A stretch of 64,000 nucleotides of DNA from Candidatus Symbiothrix dinenymphae (GCA_001417715.1 BBRT01000002.1:1-64000); one strand, 5' to 3'; counted from the first letter of the stretch, positions 9,895 to 17,999 are shown. The notes: a model not told the origin generated them from the sequence alone. Numbers and translations are program-made.

Positions 9895-10174
9895 TGGCTA
9901 AATCTTTTTTTCAGGTGCTATTATTTCGCAAACGGTGTTTTATCCCGTAGGGACAAATATACATAGCCTTGTATCCCGTAGGGATTATAGCTCGGTAGAA
10001 AAGCCAATCCTCACCTCCACCCTGCATCCCGTAGGGATGCAACCGATTGCGGATGATGTTGCATCCCTACGGGATGCAGGAATGGGGGAGGCGTTCCATT
10101 TCTACCGAGCTATAATCCCTACGGGATAAAACACCGTTTGCGAAATAATAGCACCTGAAAAAAAGATTTAGCCA
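9895..10174. repeat. Nested palindromic element, family 1, copy 1, with long perfect arms
   Basis: The core (9973-10127) has outer arms ATCCCGTAGGGATTATAG with CTCGGTAGAAA, inner arms GCATCCCGTAGGGATGCAAC, and an asymmetric loop CGATTGCGGATGAT. The same element recurs at 18063-18221 and 27225-27383. Only this copy has an extra perfect inverted repeat of about 58 bp outside the core (from TGGCTAAATC at 9895 to GATTTAGCCA at 10174), plus a roughly 34-nt partial duplication of the outer arm on the left. Confidence 0.85.
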
Positions 10175-10522
10175 GGAAATGCAAAAAAACAGTTAATAAA
10201 ATTATTAACACCCAATTCCGAAATAACAAAAAACAATCAAGCTGAATGGTATCACTTTGCCTCAATATGTCTGAATTTGAATTATGGTGAATGGTTATTG
10301 CAAATTTTAGAAGAAAAGGGCTACGATATAGTCTGGTCGCCATACTACACCGCCATAAAAGCCTTGGAAATCGAAAAGCAGGATAGCAAAAACGGTCAAA
10401 AAAATGCCAAAATCTATCTTAAAAATCGCGCCGTCGAAATCAGCGAACCGGCAAGAGTGATTATCGAAAAAATGAAACGATATATGTTACATAATTCCAA
10501 GGTTAAGCCGTTGCCGGATTAA
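10172..10522 (+). pseudogene. 3' fragment of a disrupted gene, unknown family
   Basis: An open frame of 116 codons runs from the edge of the palindromic element to a stop at 10522. It contains AEWYHFASICLNLNYGEW, then YYTAIKALEIEKQDS and EISEPARVIIEKMKRYM. The composition is that of a real protein end (amphipathic helices, repeat-like), but there is no good start codon; TTG at 10277 is the only internal candidate. I do not recognise the family. Its last 20 nt overlap the 3' end of the convergent mutarotase gene. It is probably the remainder of the gene that begins at 9810. Confidence 0.45.
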
Positions 10523-11543
10523 AAAACCGATACTGGATACAAAACGTGGCTTCTTTCCCTGCTTCGATGACGCAGGAGGGGAAATGTGCGTGATTGGGCG
10601 CGTCGGGATAGCCCTGCGCCTCCAGTGCAATGCCTGCACAGGGGAAAAAGGGCTGCGAGAGGTGGTCGCCCGTATAAACTTGGATGCCAGGCATGGTGGA
10701 GTGCACTTCCAACCGTCTGCCCGTTGTAGGCTCGCTGAGCGTGGCTAAATGCTTGAGATGCTCCTTTGAATTGCTGATGAAGTAGGTGTTGTAACCGTGT
10801 TCAAACTTTCTGAAATCAAACGGGATGTCGGCGACAGGGAGTATCTTGCCCGTTGGCAAAAACGCATCGTCGGTTTCTAAATACTCATCGGCAAAGACTT
10901 CCAATTGGTGATTGAGCACAGTTTCCTCGTTGCCCGACAGGTTGAAATAGGTGTGATTGGTGGGGTTGAAAACGGTCTTTTTGTCGGAAAGTGCCTTGTA
11001 TTCAATGTTTAAGATATTCGTTTCGGTGAGCGTATAGGTGACCGACAGGCGGAGTTTTCCGGGGAAACCGCCCTCGCCGTCGGCACTTTCGTAAGTGAAC
11101 TTCACACAACTGTCGCCCATTATTTCGTAGTCGAAAACCTTGTTGTGGAAGCCACTGAAGCCGCCGTGATTGGTGTTTGCGCCATCGTTCTTCTCCAATT
11201 GATAGGTCGTCCCGTCCAGTGTGAACTGCGCATTGGAAATTCGGTTGGCAAATCGCCCTATCGTACTGCCCAGATAGAACGGGTTGGTGCGGAATTCCTC
11301 CAAAACAGGGTAGGAGAGGCCAATATTATCCAGTGAGTATATTGGCGGCGGCATCGATGCCACCGCCATCTCCAACATTTTAGACTTGGACACAAGCATT
11401 TTCCCATTGGGCATAGCCAACGCAACAATAGTTGCACCGTAGTTAAACAACTCAACCACAGTTCCATGCCTCATATTCTGCATATTAAACAGACCAACAT
11501 CCTTACCATGGTCGTCTCCGATTATTCGACTGATAACTTCCAT
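10503..11543 (-). CDS. galM: Aldose 1-epimerase (galactose mutarotase)
   Basis: The 346-residue cytoplasmic enzyme interconverts alpha and beta anomers of galactose or glucose. Motifs include FYLGSTIGRFANRI, NTNHGGFSGFHNKVF (first catalytic His), NPTNHTYFNLSG (second active-site His) and IALEAQGYPDAPNH (catalytic base Glu). No signal peptide is visible. The N-terminal part carries about 25 residues more than usual between the GKMLVSK strand and the NPFYLG motif. A minus-strand TACCTTTG box lies at 11587-11594, 44 nt upstream. It is divergent from the FGE-like lipoprotein gene and convergent with the 3' gene fragment ending at 10522. Confidence 0.93.
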   Translation of the reverse strand: MEVISRIIGDDHGKDVGLFNMQNMRHGTVVELFNYGATIVALAMPNGKMLVSKSKMLEMAVASMPPPIYSLDNIGLSYPVLEEFRTNPFYLGSTIGRFANRISNAQFTLDGTTYQLEKNDGANTNHGGFSGFHNKVFDYEIMGDSCVKFTYESADGEGGFPGKLRLSVTYTLTETNILNIEYKALSDKKTVFNPTNHTYFNLSGNEETVLNHQLEVFADEYLETDDAFLPTGKILPVADIPFDFRKFEHGYNTYFISNSKEHLKHLATLSEPTTGRRLEVHSTMPGIQVYTGDHLSQPFFPCAGIALEAQGYPDAPNHAHFPSCVIEAGKEATFCIQYRFFNPATA

Positions 11544-11586
11544 AAATTTTTATTTATTATTCATTATATATAGCACATTGATGCCG

Positions 11587-11594
11587 CAAAGGTA
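11587..11594 (-). promoter_or_regulatory. galM promoter -7 box
   Basis: TACCTTTG on the minus strand, 44 nt before the galM ATG. Confidence 0.6.
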
Positions 11595-11653
11595 CACCTT
11601 TTTTCCGGATTGGCAAGTAAAAAATTAAAGATTGCCAATTCAAAAATAAACAT

Positions 11654-11661
11654 TACCTTTG
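11654..11661 (+). promoter_or_regulatory. -7 box of the FGE-like lipoprotein gene
   Basis: TACCTTTG on the plus strand, 30 nt before ATG 11691. It supports that start over the upstream in-frame codon at 11610, which would lie before the promoter. Confidence 0.6.
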
Positions 11662-11690
11662 TCGCCGAAATTCAATACAATAAATTAAGT

Positions 11691-13328
11691 ATGAAAACAA
11701 GAAATTTCATTTCATCGTTTTGCTTGCTGCTCGCAATGGGTATAGCAAGCACAGTGGTCACCTCCTGCACCGAAGAAGCGCCTGCCCTTTCTTTAAAACT
11801 TGATAACACAAGCATTTCAGCCACCAGGGAAGCCGATACCTATTCCATCGTCGTAACAAGCAATGGCGCATGGACAGCTACTGTCGGCGGTGCCGAGACA
11901 GCTACCGCCGACTCAGCATGGTGCACGATAGAACCCACTTCCGGCACAAACAACGGCAAAATTACGTTGGATGTGGCGGAAAACACTTCCATAGACAGTC
12001 GTTCGGCAACGATAACCGTTATTTCGGGGGCACTTACTTGGCGGGTAACTGTTACGCAAGCCGCTCCTCCCTTAACGCTTGATAAAGCAAGCATTTCCGC
12101 CACATATAATGGTGGTACCGATTCCATTGCCATCACAAGCAACGGCGCATGGACGGCTATCGCCGACTCAGCATGGTGTACGCTATCTCCCACTTCCGGC
12201 ACAAACGACGACACGATTACGGTGAATGTGGCGGAAAACACTACCACAGCCGGTCGTTCGGCAACGATAACCGTTATTTCGGGGTCTTTTGCAACGCAGA
12301 TAATTGTTACGCAAGATGCTCCTCCCGTAACGCTTGATATAACAGACATTTCCGCCGCATATAATGGCGGTACCTATCCCATTGCCATAACAAGCAGTGC
12401 CGCATGGGCGGCTACCTCCGACTGGGCATGGTGTACGCTAACTCCCGCTTACGGCACAACCGACGACATAATTACGGTGAATGTGGCGGAAAACCCTACC
12501 GCAAACAGTCGTTCGGCAACGATAACCTTTACTTCGGGGTCTCTTACTCGGCAGGTGACTGTTAAGCAGGCAACTTTCAACCGCAACTTCACTGAAACCG
12601 GTGGTGGATTGAGTTTCGATATGATAGGCGTGACAGGCGGCACATTCACAATGGGAGCCACTACCGAGCAAGGCAACAATGCTCTTCTTCATGAAAAGCC
12701 TACTCACGACGTTACTTTGGGCAACTATGCTATTGGCAAGTATGAAGTAACACAAAAACTCTGGTGGGATGTGATGGGCAGTTGGCCAGGCACACCATCA
12801 CCCACTTATGGTTCGGGTGATGATTATCCGATATATAATGTCAGCCACGGTGACATACAGGGCTTTTTAACTGCACTGAATGCAAAGACCGGCAAAAATT
12901 ATCGCTTACCGACAGAGGCTGAGTGGGAATATGCGGCACGAGGCGGTGCCCAAACGCAGGGCTACAAGTTTAGCGGCGGCGAAATGATAGGCGATGTGGC
13001 GTGGTACGGCGGCGAAATGATAGGCGATGCGGCATGGTATGGCGACAATAGCGACCGTAAAACTCATACTGTAGGCACAAAATCACCCAACGAGTTAGGC
13101 ATTTATGATATGAGCGGCAATGTGTGGGAATGGTGTAGTGATTGGTACGGTAGCTATAGCAGCGGTCCTCAGACTAATCCTCAGGGTGCTACAACCGGTT
13201 TGGCCCGCGTGGTTCGCGGCGGCGGCTGGGCAAGCGTTGCGGCGGACTGCCGCGTGTCGCATCGCTACTATACCGCGTCTGACAGCCGCTACTTCGTCAT
13301 AGGTTTCCGCTTGGCGCTTTCGCTTTGA
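11691..13328 (+). CDS. BACON-repeat lipoprotein with FGE/SUMF1-like C-type-lectin domain, putative DGR target
   Basis: The protein has 545 residues. A lipoprotein signal ends VVTSC (Cys near residue 26). Three BACON domains follow (about 37-123, 127-208, 212-293), each with SNGAWTA, SAWCTLSPTSG and SATITV motifs and nearly repeated DNA, which suggests recent duplication. The C-terminal half (about 305-545) is a formylglycine-generating-enzyme/sulfatase-modifying fold (GGTFTMGA, YAIGKYEVTQKLWWDVMG, YRLPTEAEWEYAARGG, GIYDMSGNVWEWCSDWY, RVVRGGGW, IGFRLALS). The paired cysteines of true FGE are not evident, so it is probably a ligand-binding C-type lectin rather than an enzyme. An exact-looking 10-residue duplication (GGEMIGD then AWYG, twice) sits near residues 430-450. 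The final 30 codons carry the DGR-like variable pattern described separately. Confidence 0.88.
   Translation: MKTRNFISSFCLLLAMGIASTVVTSCTEEAPALSLKLDNTSISATREADTYSIVVTSNGAWTATVGGAETATADSAWCTIEPTSGTNNGKITLDVAENTSIDSRSATITVISGALTWRVTVTQAAPPLTLDKASISATYNGGTDSIAITSNGAWTAIADSAWCTLSPTSGTNDDTITVNVAENTTTAGRSATITVISGSFATQIIVTQDAPPVTLDITDISAAYNGGTYPIAITSSAAWAATSDWAWCTLTPAYGTTDDIITVNVAENPTANSRSATITFTSGSLTRQVTVKQATFNRNFTETGGGLSFDMIGVTGGTFTMGATTEQGNNALLHEKPTHDVTLGNYAIGKYEVTQKLWWDVMGSWPGTPSPTYGSGDDYPIYNVSHGDIQGFLTALNAKTGKNYRLPTEAEWEYAARGGAQTQGYKFSGGEMIGDVAWYGGEMIGDAAWYGDNSDRKTHTVGTKSPNELGIYDMSGNVWEWCSDWYGSYSSGPQTNPQGATTGLARVVRGGGWASVAADCRVSHRYYTASDSRYFVIGFRLALSL
13206..13328 (+). other. Putative DGR variable region (VR)
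   Basis: The segment from RVVRGGGW to the stop holds conserved framework codons (TGC CGC, CGC, ATA GGT TTC CGC). Between them are codons of the form NNC or NNT exactly where a template would carry AAC or AAT: AGC, GTT, GAC, CAT, TAC, TAT, ACC, TCT, AGC, TAC, TTC, GTC. That is the footprint of adenine-directed mutagenesis in a C-terminal C-type-lectin VR. No template repeat or reverse transcriptase is in this window, so the retroelement would have to act from elsewhere. Confidence 0.55.
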
Positions 13329-13362
13329 GTTCGTTTTTACATCAAAAGAACATCCATTTCCG

Positions 13363-14484
13363 TCAATTCGTTTTCCGATAACTCAGCACTGCCCCAACAT
13401 TGAACACTACTGCAAAACCGAGCAGGGCAAAAAATTGCGGCAACAATTCCTGCATACTGCTGCCTTTGAGATACACTGCGCGCATCACTTGCATGAAGTA
13501 TGTGAGGGGGTTGATGGTGGTGATGGCTTGCCCCCAGTCCGGCATGCTGCTTATGGGGGTGAACAGGCCGCACATCAAAATCAGTATCATCACAAAGAAA
13601 AACATGACAAACATTGCCTGCTGCATCGTGGCAGAATAGTTGGAAATGAGCAACCCCAAGCCCGACACCACCAAAAGGTAAACACCCGCATACAAATAAA
13701 TTGTCAGTAGAGACGTGGCGCGCCACGTCTCAGCACTACCCCCCGGAAAAAGATTATACAACAACGCCGCAATACCAAAACAAATCGTCAGCGCGATGAA
13801 CCCAATTATCCAATAGGGTATCAATTTGGCGAGGATGAAGGATATTTTTTTCACAGGCGTGACGTTCAGTTGCTCGATGGTGCCGCTCTCTTTTTCGCCC
13901 ACAATGTTGAGCGCGGGCAAAAAACCGCACAGCATGGTGAGCAGCATCACCATCAGGGCGGGAATCATAAACACTTTGTAATCAAGCTGCGGGTTGAAAA
14001 GTATCTTGACCGCCGGTTGAAGACTGCTCACCGCGCCGCCTTTTTCGATGGTCAGTTCTTTGGCATAATCGTTGAAAATGGAGGCGAGATAAGCCGAGCC
14101 TAAGCCCGCTTTCATGCCGTTCACCGCGTTGGCGGAAATCATCACGTCCGTAAAACCCGTTTTTGCAATATCGTGTTCAAAACCGTTGGGAATTTCCATA
14201 ATAATATCGGCTTTGCCTGCGTCGATGCTTTGCATGGCTTGCAGGTGTGAGGTACTCATATCGGTCAGCAGGAAATAGCCGGAAGCGATGATTTTGCGCA
14301 ACATTCGCTGCGACTCGGCACTGTGGTCGCCATCCACCACGCTCAGGCGAATGTTTTTAACTTCCTGATTGGCAGCCCACGGCATCACCAACAGCATTAG
14401 CATTGGAAAAGCAAAAATCAATTTCGGCAGAAACGAATGCCGGATGATTTGCTTAAACTCCTTTTCTATTAAAAATCGTATCAT
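13363..14484 (-). CDS. ABC-2 type permease, YbhR-like
   Basis: This 373-residue membrane protein has one N-terminal membrane segment (LPKLIFAFPMLMLLVMPWA), a large extracytoplasmic loop (about 40-175), and five or so C-terminal helices (MIPALMVMLLTMLCGF, WIIGFIALTICFGIAALL, YLLVVSGLGLLI, MFVMFFFVMILILMCGLF and a last one), as in YbhR/YhhJ exporters. GEKESGTIEQLNVTPV is the family motif after the second helix. It overlaps the upstream permease by 4 nt (coupled translation). Around residue 252 the segment AETWRATS is encoded by a 22-bp perfect palindrome that looks like an in-frame insertion. Confidence 0.9.
   Translation of the reverse strand: MIRFLIEKEFKQIIRHSFLPKLIFAFPMLMLLVMPWAANQEVKNIRLSVVDGDHSAESQRMLRKIIASGYFLLTDMSTSHLQAMQSIDAGKADIIMEIPNGFEHDIAKTGFTDVMISANAVNGMKAGLGSAYLASIFNDYAKELTIEKGGAVSSLQPAVKILFNPQLDYKVFMIPALMVMLLTMLCGFLPALNIVGEKESGTIEQLNVTPVKKISFILAKLIPYWIIGFIALTICFGIAALLYNLFPGGSAETWRATSLLTIYLYAGVYLLVVSGLGLLISNYSATMQQAMFVMFFFVMILILMCGLFTPISSMPDWGQAITTINPLTYFMQVMRAVYLKGSSMQELLPQFFALLGFAVVFNVGAVLSYRKTN
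13710..13731. repeat. 22-bp perfect palindrome inside a permease gene
   Basis: GAGACGTGGCG followed by its exact complement. It encodes AETWRATS in an extracytoplasmic turn between membrane helices. It looks like a small mobile palindrome that landed in frame. Confidence 0.7.
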
Positions 14485-15617
14485 TGCAAACGTATTTTAA
14501 ATTTTTTCAAACTCACAACCAATAACACAACCGCCATGCCCGAAAGAATGGCTATTTCTTTGAGCACAAAAACGGCATCCACGCCCTGTATCATCAACTT
14601 GCGGACGGCATCAATAAACCAGCGCACCGGCAAAATGCACGAGAGCCACTGCAAAATAGCGGGCATACTTTCGAGAGGAAAAATCAGCCCCGAAAGCATC
14701 ATCGTGGGCATCATCAAGCCCATCCCCGACACCAGCATCGCGGCAACTTGCGTGTCCACAACATTGGAAATCAGCAGCCCCAACGCCAACGCCGTAATGA
14801 TGAAAATGAGCGACACAAATATCAACAAAAACAGGTTCCCCGCCACAGGAACGTCCAAAACAAAGACGGAGAGCAGCAAAATAGTGATTAAATTGACAAT
14901 CGACAGCGCGAAATAGGGCGTCATTTTTGCCAGAATAATATAAATCGGTTTGATGGGCGAGGCGAGCAACACGCCCATCGTGCCGGCTTCTTTTTCGCGA
15001 ACAATAGCGATAGAGGTCATCATAGCACATATCAGCATCAAAATCAACCCCATCACGCCGGGCACAAAATTGTAAGCCCCCTTCATCTGCGGATTGTAAA
15101 GCATCTGCACCTGAGGCCGAATAACAGCCACCCGATAACCACCCGACACCTGATAACTGCTAACCGGTAACTGGTAACTGGTAACTGCTAACTGGTAACT
15201 GCCAAGGATATTAGAGGCGTAATTGACCAGCGTGGTAGCCTGATTGGGGTCGGTGGCATCGGCGAGCAACTGCACGGAAAGTTCGCCGGTGTGCAGCAGG
15301 TTGCTATGAAATTCGCTGCCAAAAATCATCGCCAGAGTAGCCTCGCCACGCTTGAAAACAGCATCAATCTCGGCAGGACTGTGCACCTCGTGAACGGTAA
15401 AATAGTCGCTCGCCTGAAACTGCGCAATAATACGCTGCGAGGCAACATCGTGCGACAAATCAAGCACCGCCACATTAGCATTCCGCACCTCAGTAGTGAT
15501 GGCAAAGCCAAACAGGACAATCTGAATAACAGGCATCACCAAAAGAATAAGTATCGTGCGCGTATCACGAAAAATGTGGTAAAATTCCTTTCGGACGAAT
15601 GATAAAAATTGTTTCAT
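14481..15617 (-). CDS. ABC-2 type permease, YbhS-like
   Basis: This 378-residue permease resembles YbhS. It starts with MKQFLSFVRKEFYHIFRDTRTILILLVMPVIQIVLFGFA, then a periplasmic loop (about 45-185), then the REKEAGTMGVLLASPIKPIYIILAKMTPYF motif and four to five helices. It overlaps its neighbours by 4 nt on each side, in the order ATPase, this permease, second permease. Residues about 138-160 (SYQLAVT, SYQLPVS, SYQVSGG) are a 7-residue repeat encoded by a 7-bp tandem array, absent from what I would expect of the family; it lies in the loop and keeps the frame. Confidence 0.9.
   Translation of the reverse strand: MKQFLSFVRKEFYHIFRDTRTILILLVMPVIQIVLFGFAITTEVRNANVAVLDLSHDVASQRIIAQFQASDYFTVHEVHSPAEIDAVFKRGEATLAMIFGSEFHSNLLHTGELSVQLLADATDPNQATTLVNYASNILGSYQLAVTSYQLPVSSYQVSGGYRVAVIRPQVQMLYNPQMKGAYNFVPGVMGLILMLICAMMTSIAIVREKEAGTMGVLLASPIKPIYIILAKMTPYFALSIVNLITILLLSVFVLDVPVAGNLFLLIFVSLIFIITALALGLLISNVVDTQVAAMLVSGMGLMMPTMMLSGLIFPLESMPAILQWLSCILPVRWFIDAVRKLMIQGVDAVFVLKEIAILSGMAVVLLVVSLKKFKIRLQ
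15151..15203 (-). repeat. CAGTTAN 7-bp tandem array inside permease coding sequence
   Basis: About seven units of CAGTTAC/G/T on the coding strand. Because 7 x 3 = 21, every three units give a 7-residue protein repeat without a stop. The unit resembles the 7-bp arrays found between genes elsewhere in the window. Confidence 0.8.
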
Positions 15618-16345
15618 GTCCTCACCGCCTTCCTCGCTAACATCCTAAATACCTCATCCATGTTCTCTGCTTGAAATTGGCTGCGCAAATTTGCGGGGGT
15701 GTCGAGGGCTTCTATTCGTCCGTCCACCATGATTGAGACGCGGTTGCAGTATTCTGCTTCGTCCATGTAATGGGTTGTTACAAAGACTGTTATGCCTCGT
15801 TTTGCTGCTTTGTAAATCAGTTCCCAGAATTGGCGGCGGGCGATGGGGTCAACGCCGCCGGTTGGCTCGTCGAGAAACACTATTTTGGGTTCGTGGAAGA
15901 TGGCTACCGAGAAGGCGAGTTTTTGTTTCCAGCCGAGGGGCAGTTCGCGCACCATCGTTTCCTTTTCTGCCGTGAAGCCGAGTGTAGCCAGCATTTCGTC
16001 TGTTTTTCGGGCTATTTCCGGCGTTTTCATTCCGTAGATTCCGGCGAAGAGGCGGATGTTTTCCCACACATTCAGGTCTTCGTAGAGCGAAAATTTTTGG
16101 CTCATGTAGCCGATATTTTTCTTTATGTCTTCCGACTGTCGCGCCACGTCGAAGCCGGCAACCGTTGCCTTGCCCGAAGTGGGTTTGCTCAATCCGCACA
16201 GCATACGCATAGCGGTGGTTTTGCCCGCACCGTTGGCACCGAGAAATCCGAAAATTTCGCCGCGCGACACGGAAAAACTGATGTTGTCAACGGCTGTGAA
16301 ATTGCCGAATCGCTTGCTCAAGTCTATTGTTTCTATAGCATTCAT
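15614..16345 (-). CDS. ABC transporter ATPase, C-half YbhF-like
   Basis: The protein has 243 residues, taking the ATG at 16345 (MNAIETIDLSKRFG), which overlaps the upstream ATPase stop by 4 nt. An in-frame start about 80 codons earlier would run deep into that gene and is not credible. Walker A is GANGAGKTTA. The signature is degenerate (LPLGWKQKLAF in place of LSGGQ), as in the C-terminal half of YbhF. Walker B is IVFLDEPTGGVDP and the switch His is in FVTTHYMDEAEYC. It energises the ABC-2 permeases, paired with the next ATPase. The arrangement matches E. coli YbhF split into two genes. Confidence 0.92.
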   Translation of the reverse strand: MNAIETIDLSKRFGNFTAVDNISFSVSRGEIFGFLGANGAGKTTAMRMLCGLSKPTSGKATVAGFDVARQSEDIKKNIGYMSQKFSLYEDLNVWENIRLFAGIYGMKTPEIARKTDEMLATLGFTAEKETMVRELPLGWKQKLAFSVAIFHEPKIVFLDEPTGGVDPIARRQFWELIYKAAKRGITVFVTTHYMDEAEYCNRVSIMVDGRIEALDTPANLRSQFQAENMDEVFRMLARKAVRT

Positions 16346-17142
16346 CTTTGTTGCTGCATTAAATAAATAAAACATTCTTCCAAACGCTGTCCGACAGTCG
16401 CACCGTCCCTTGGCGTAATTTTGTCGGCATATTGCGCAATAATTTGTGTTGGCGTTGCGATAGACATTATTTTTCCTTGCTGTATCAAAGCAACGCGGTC
16501 GCAAAGTGAGGCTTCGTCCATATAGGGCGTGGAAACAAAGATTGTGATGCCTTGCTGTTTGAGTTTCTTCAACATTTCCCAAAACTCTTTGCGCGAAACA
16601 GGGTCAACGCCGGTGGTAGGCTCATCGAGAAACAGCACCGACGGCTTGTGAATCAGCGCGCACGACAAGGCAAGTTTTTGCTTCATCCCGCCCGACAACT
16701 TGCCCGCCCGCCGATGTTTGAACGGCTCAATTTGCTTGTAAATGTCCTCAATCAGATAATAATTTTCCGCAATGGTAGTGTTAAAAACCGTTGCAAAAAA
16801 CGTCAGATTTTCCTCGACCGACAAATCGGGGTACAGCGAAAACCGTCCGGGCATATAGCCGATGCTATTTCGGATTTTCTTGTAGTCGCGCACAACGTCC
16901 AATCCGTCCACCTCTGCGCCCCCCGAATCGGCAAGCAGCAGCGTTGTGAGGATGTTAAACAGCGATGTTTTGCCCGCACCATCGGGACCAATCAACCCGA
17001 AAAGTTCGCCCTGATGCACTTCAAAACTGATGTTTTTCAGAGCCTGAACTTTTGCGTAGTTTTTGCTCACATTATGTATCGCGATTGCCGCCCTGTTGTC
17101 AAAATTTAACTTCCCCATACATTCCTTTTTTAATATATCCAT
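16342..17142 (-). CDS. ABC transporter ATPase, N-half YbhF-like
   Basis: The protein has up to 266 residues; the Met at residue 9 (ATG 17118, MGKLNFDN) is an alternative that shortens the overlap with the HlyD gene from 44 to 20 nt. It carries Walker A (GPDGAGKTS), a Q-loop region (IGYMPGRFSLYPDLSVEENL), the canonical signature LSGGMKQKLAL, Walker B VLFLDEPTTGVDP and switch region FVSTPYMDEASLC. The usual switch His is replaced by Pro (STPYMDEA for TTHYMDEA), as in related YbhF halves. It pairs with the following ATPase to drive drug or lipid-like substrate export. Confidence 0.92.
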   Translation of the reverse strand: MDILKKECMGKLNFDNRAAIAIHNVSKNYAKVQALKNISFEVHQGELFGLIGPDGAGKTSLFNILTTLLLADSGGAEVDGLDVVRDYKKIRNSIGYMPGRFSLYPDLSVEENLTFFATVFNTTIAENYYLIEDIYKQIEPFKHRRAGKLSGGMKQKLALSCALIHKPSVLFLDEPTTGVDPVSRKEFWEMLKKLKQQGITIFVSTPYMDEASLCDRVALIQQGKIMSIATPTQIIAQYADKITPRDGATVGQRLEECFIYLMQQQR

Positions 17143-17995
17143 CGTTTTTCACCGCGATGCGCACGGCATAGACCAGATTGGCGCGTTCGTCGCGGGTTTG
17201 AATGGTTTTGGGGGTAAACTCCGCCTTGTCGGAAATCCAGGTGACCGTGCCCGCGTATTCCTTGCGGTCTGATTCGCCAAGGTCAGAAAACACCGTAACC
17301 GATTGTCCGATACGGATTTGCGTGAGTTGGCTCGCTGTGATGTAGGCTCTGAGGAACATTTTGTTGATGTCCGCCACCTTGAAAAGCGGTTTGCCCTGAG
17401 CTGCCAACTCGCCTGCTTCGGCGTATTTCCCCAACACAACACCGCGAATGGGGCTTTGGATGATGCAATTTTGGATTTGGTCGTCAATCTGCGCAATTTG
17501 AATGACGAGCGATTCCTGCTCATCGCTCAGGCTGTTGTTGGCGTTGTTCAGCGTTTCGGTTTGCGCGGCGAGTTGCTTTTCGAGCATGAGAAGTGCCGAC
17601 GTGATGTCGTCCAACTGCTTTTGGTTGGCGGCATTTTGCCCCACGAGCGTTTCAAACCGCCGCTGCTCCGTTTTTTGCTTGGCAATTTGCTCCTGCAACG
17701 CGGCAATTTGGCGCGAAACCGTAACCTTGCGGCTGTTCATAGCGCGTTTTCCGGCTTGCAACTGCGCCTTTTTCAAATAAAGTTGCGTGGTGTCAATCAC
17801 GCCGAGAGCCACCTGTGCCTCCACATCCTGCCCCTCTTCAACGACAAACCGCCGAATTTCGCCATTCCCCTTAGCCGACACGATGACCTCCGTAGCCTCA
17901 AACACCCCCGAAGCATCGCACCCGCTATTTTGACGACCACAAGCAGCCAACAAAAGAGCCGCCACTCCAAAAAATAAAAAAACATTCAATTTCAT
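17099..17995 (-). CDS. HlyD/YbhG-family membrane-fusion lipoprotein
   Basis: The 298-residue protein starts with a lipoprotein signal (MKLNVFLFFGVAALLLAAC, Cys near residue 19). A biotinyl-lipoyl-like half (EATEVIVSAKGNGEIRRFVVEEGQDVEA) is followed by a long coiled-coil hairpin (about 75-170, Gln/Lys/Glu rich), the second lipoyl half (IQSPIRGVVLGKYAEAGELAAQGKPLFKVAD) and a beta-barrel (LRAYITASQLTQIRIGQSVTVFSD). It bridges the inner-membrane ABC exporter to the TolC channel encoded upstream. The 296-nt gap to tolC holds a family-1 palindromic element and AT-rich 7-bp arrays, so the operon may be partly uncoupled there. Confidence 0.92.
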   Translation of the reverse strand: MKLNVFLFFGVAALLLAACGRQNSGCDASGVFEATEVIVSAKGNGEIRRFVVEEGQDVEAQVALGVIDTTQLYLKKAQLQAGKRAMNSRKVTVSRQIAALQEQIAKQKTEQRRFETLVGQNAANQKQLDDITSALLMLEKQLAAQTETLNNANNSLSDEQESLVIQIAQIDDQIQNCIIQSPIRGVVLGKYAEAGELAAQGKPLFKVADINKMFLRAYITASQLTQIRIGQSVTVFSDLGESDRKEYAGTVTWISDKAEFTPKTIQTRDERANLVYAVRIAVKNDGYIKKGMYGEVKF

Positions 17996-17999
17996 AATT

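Noticed and set aside
9935-10129. Short frames inside the palindromic elements (also 18053-18259 and 27202-27579)
   Set aside because: They translate the repeat arms themselves and recur with every copy. No start signal or protein character.
11610-11690. Upstream start for the BACON/FGE lipoprotein
   Set aside because: It precedes the -7 box and would bury the lipoprotein signal behind 27 extra residues.
13363-17995. Two ABC ATPases plus two permeases as two separate transporters
   Set aside because: Every junction overlaps by a few bases, and the order matches one YbhGFSR-type exporter with YbhF split into two genes.
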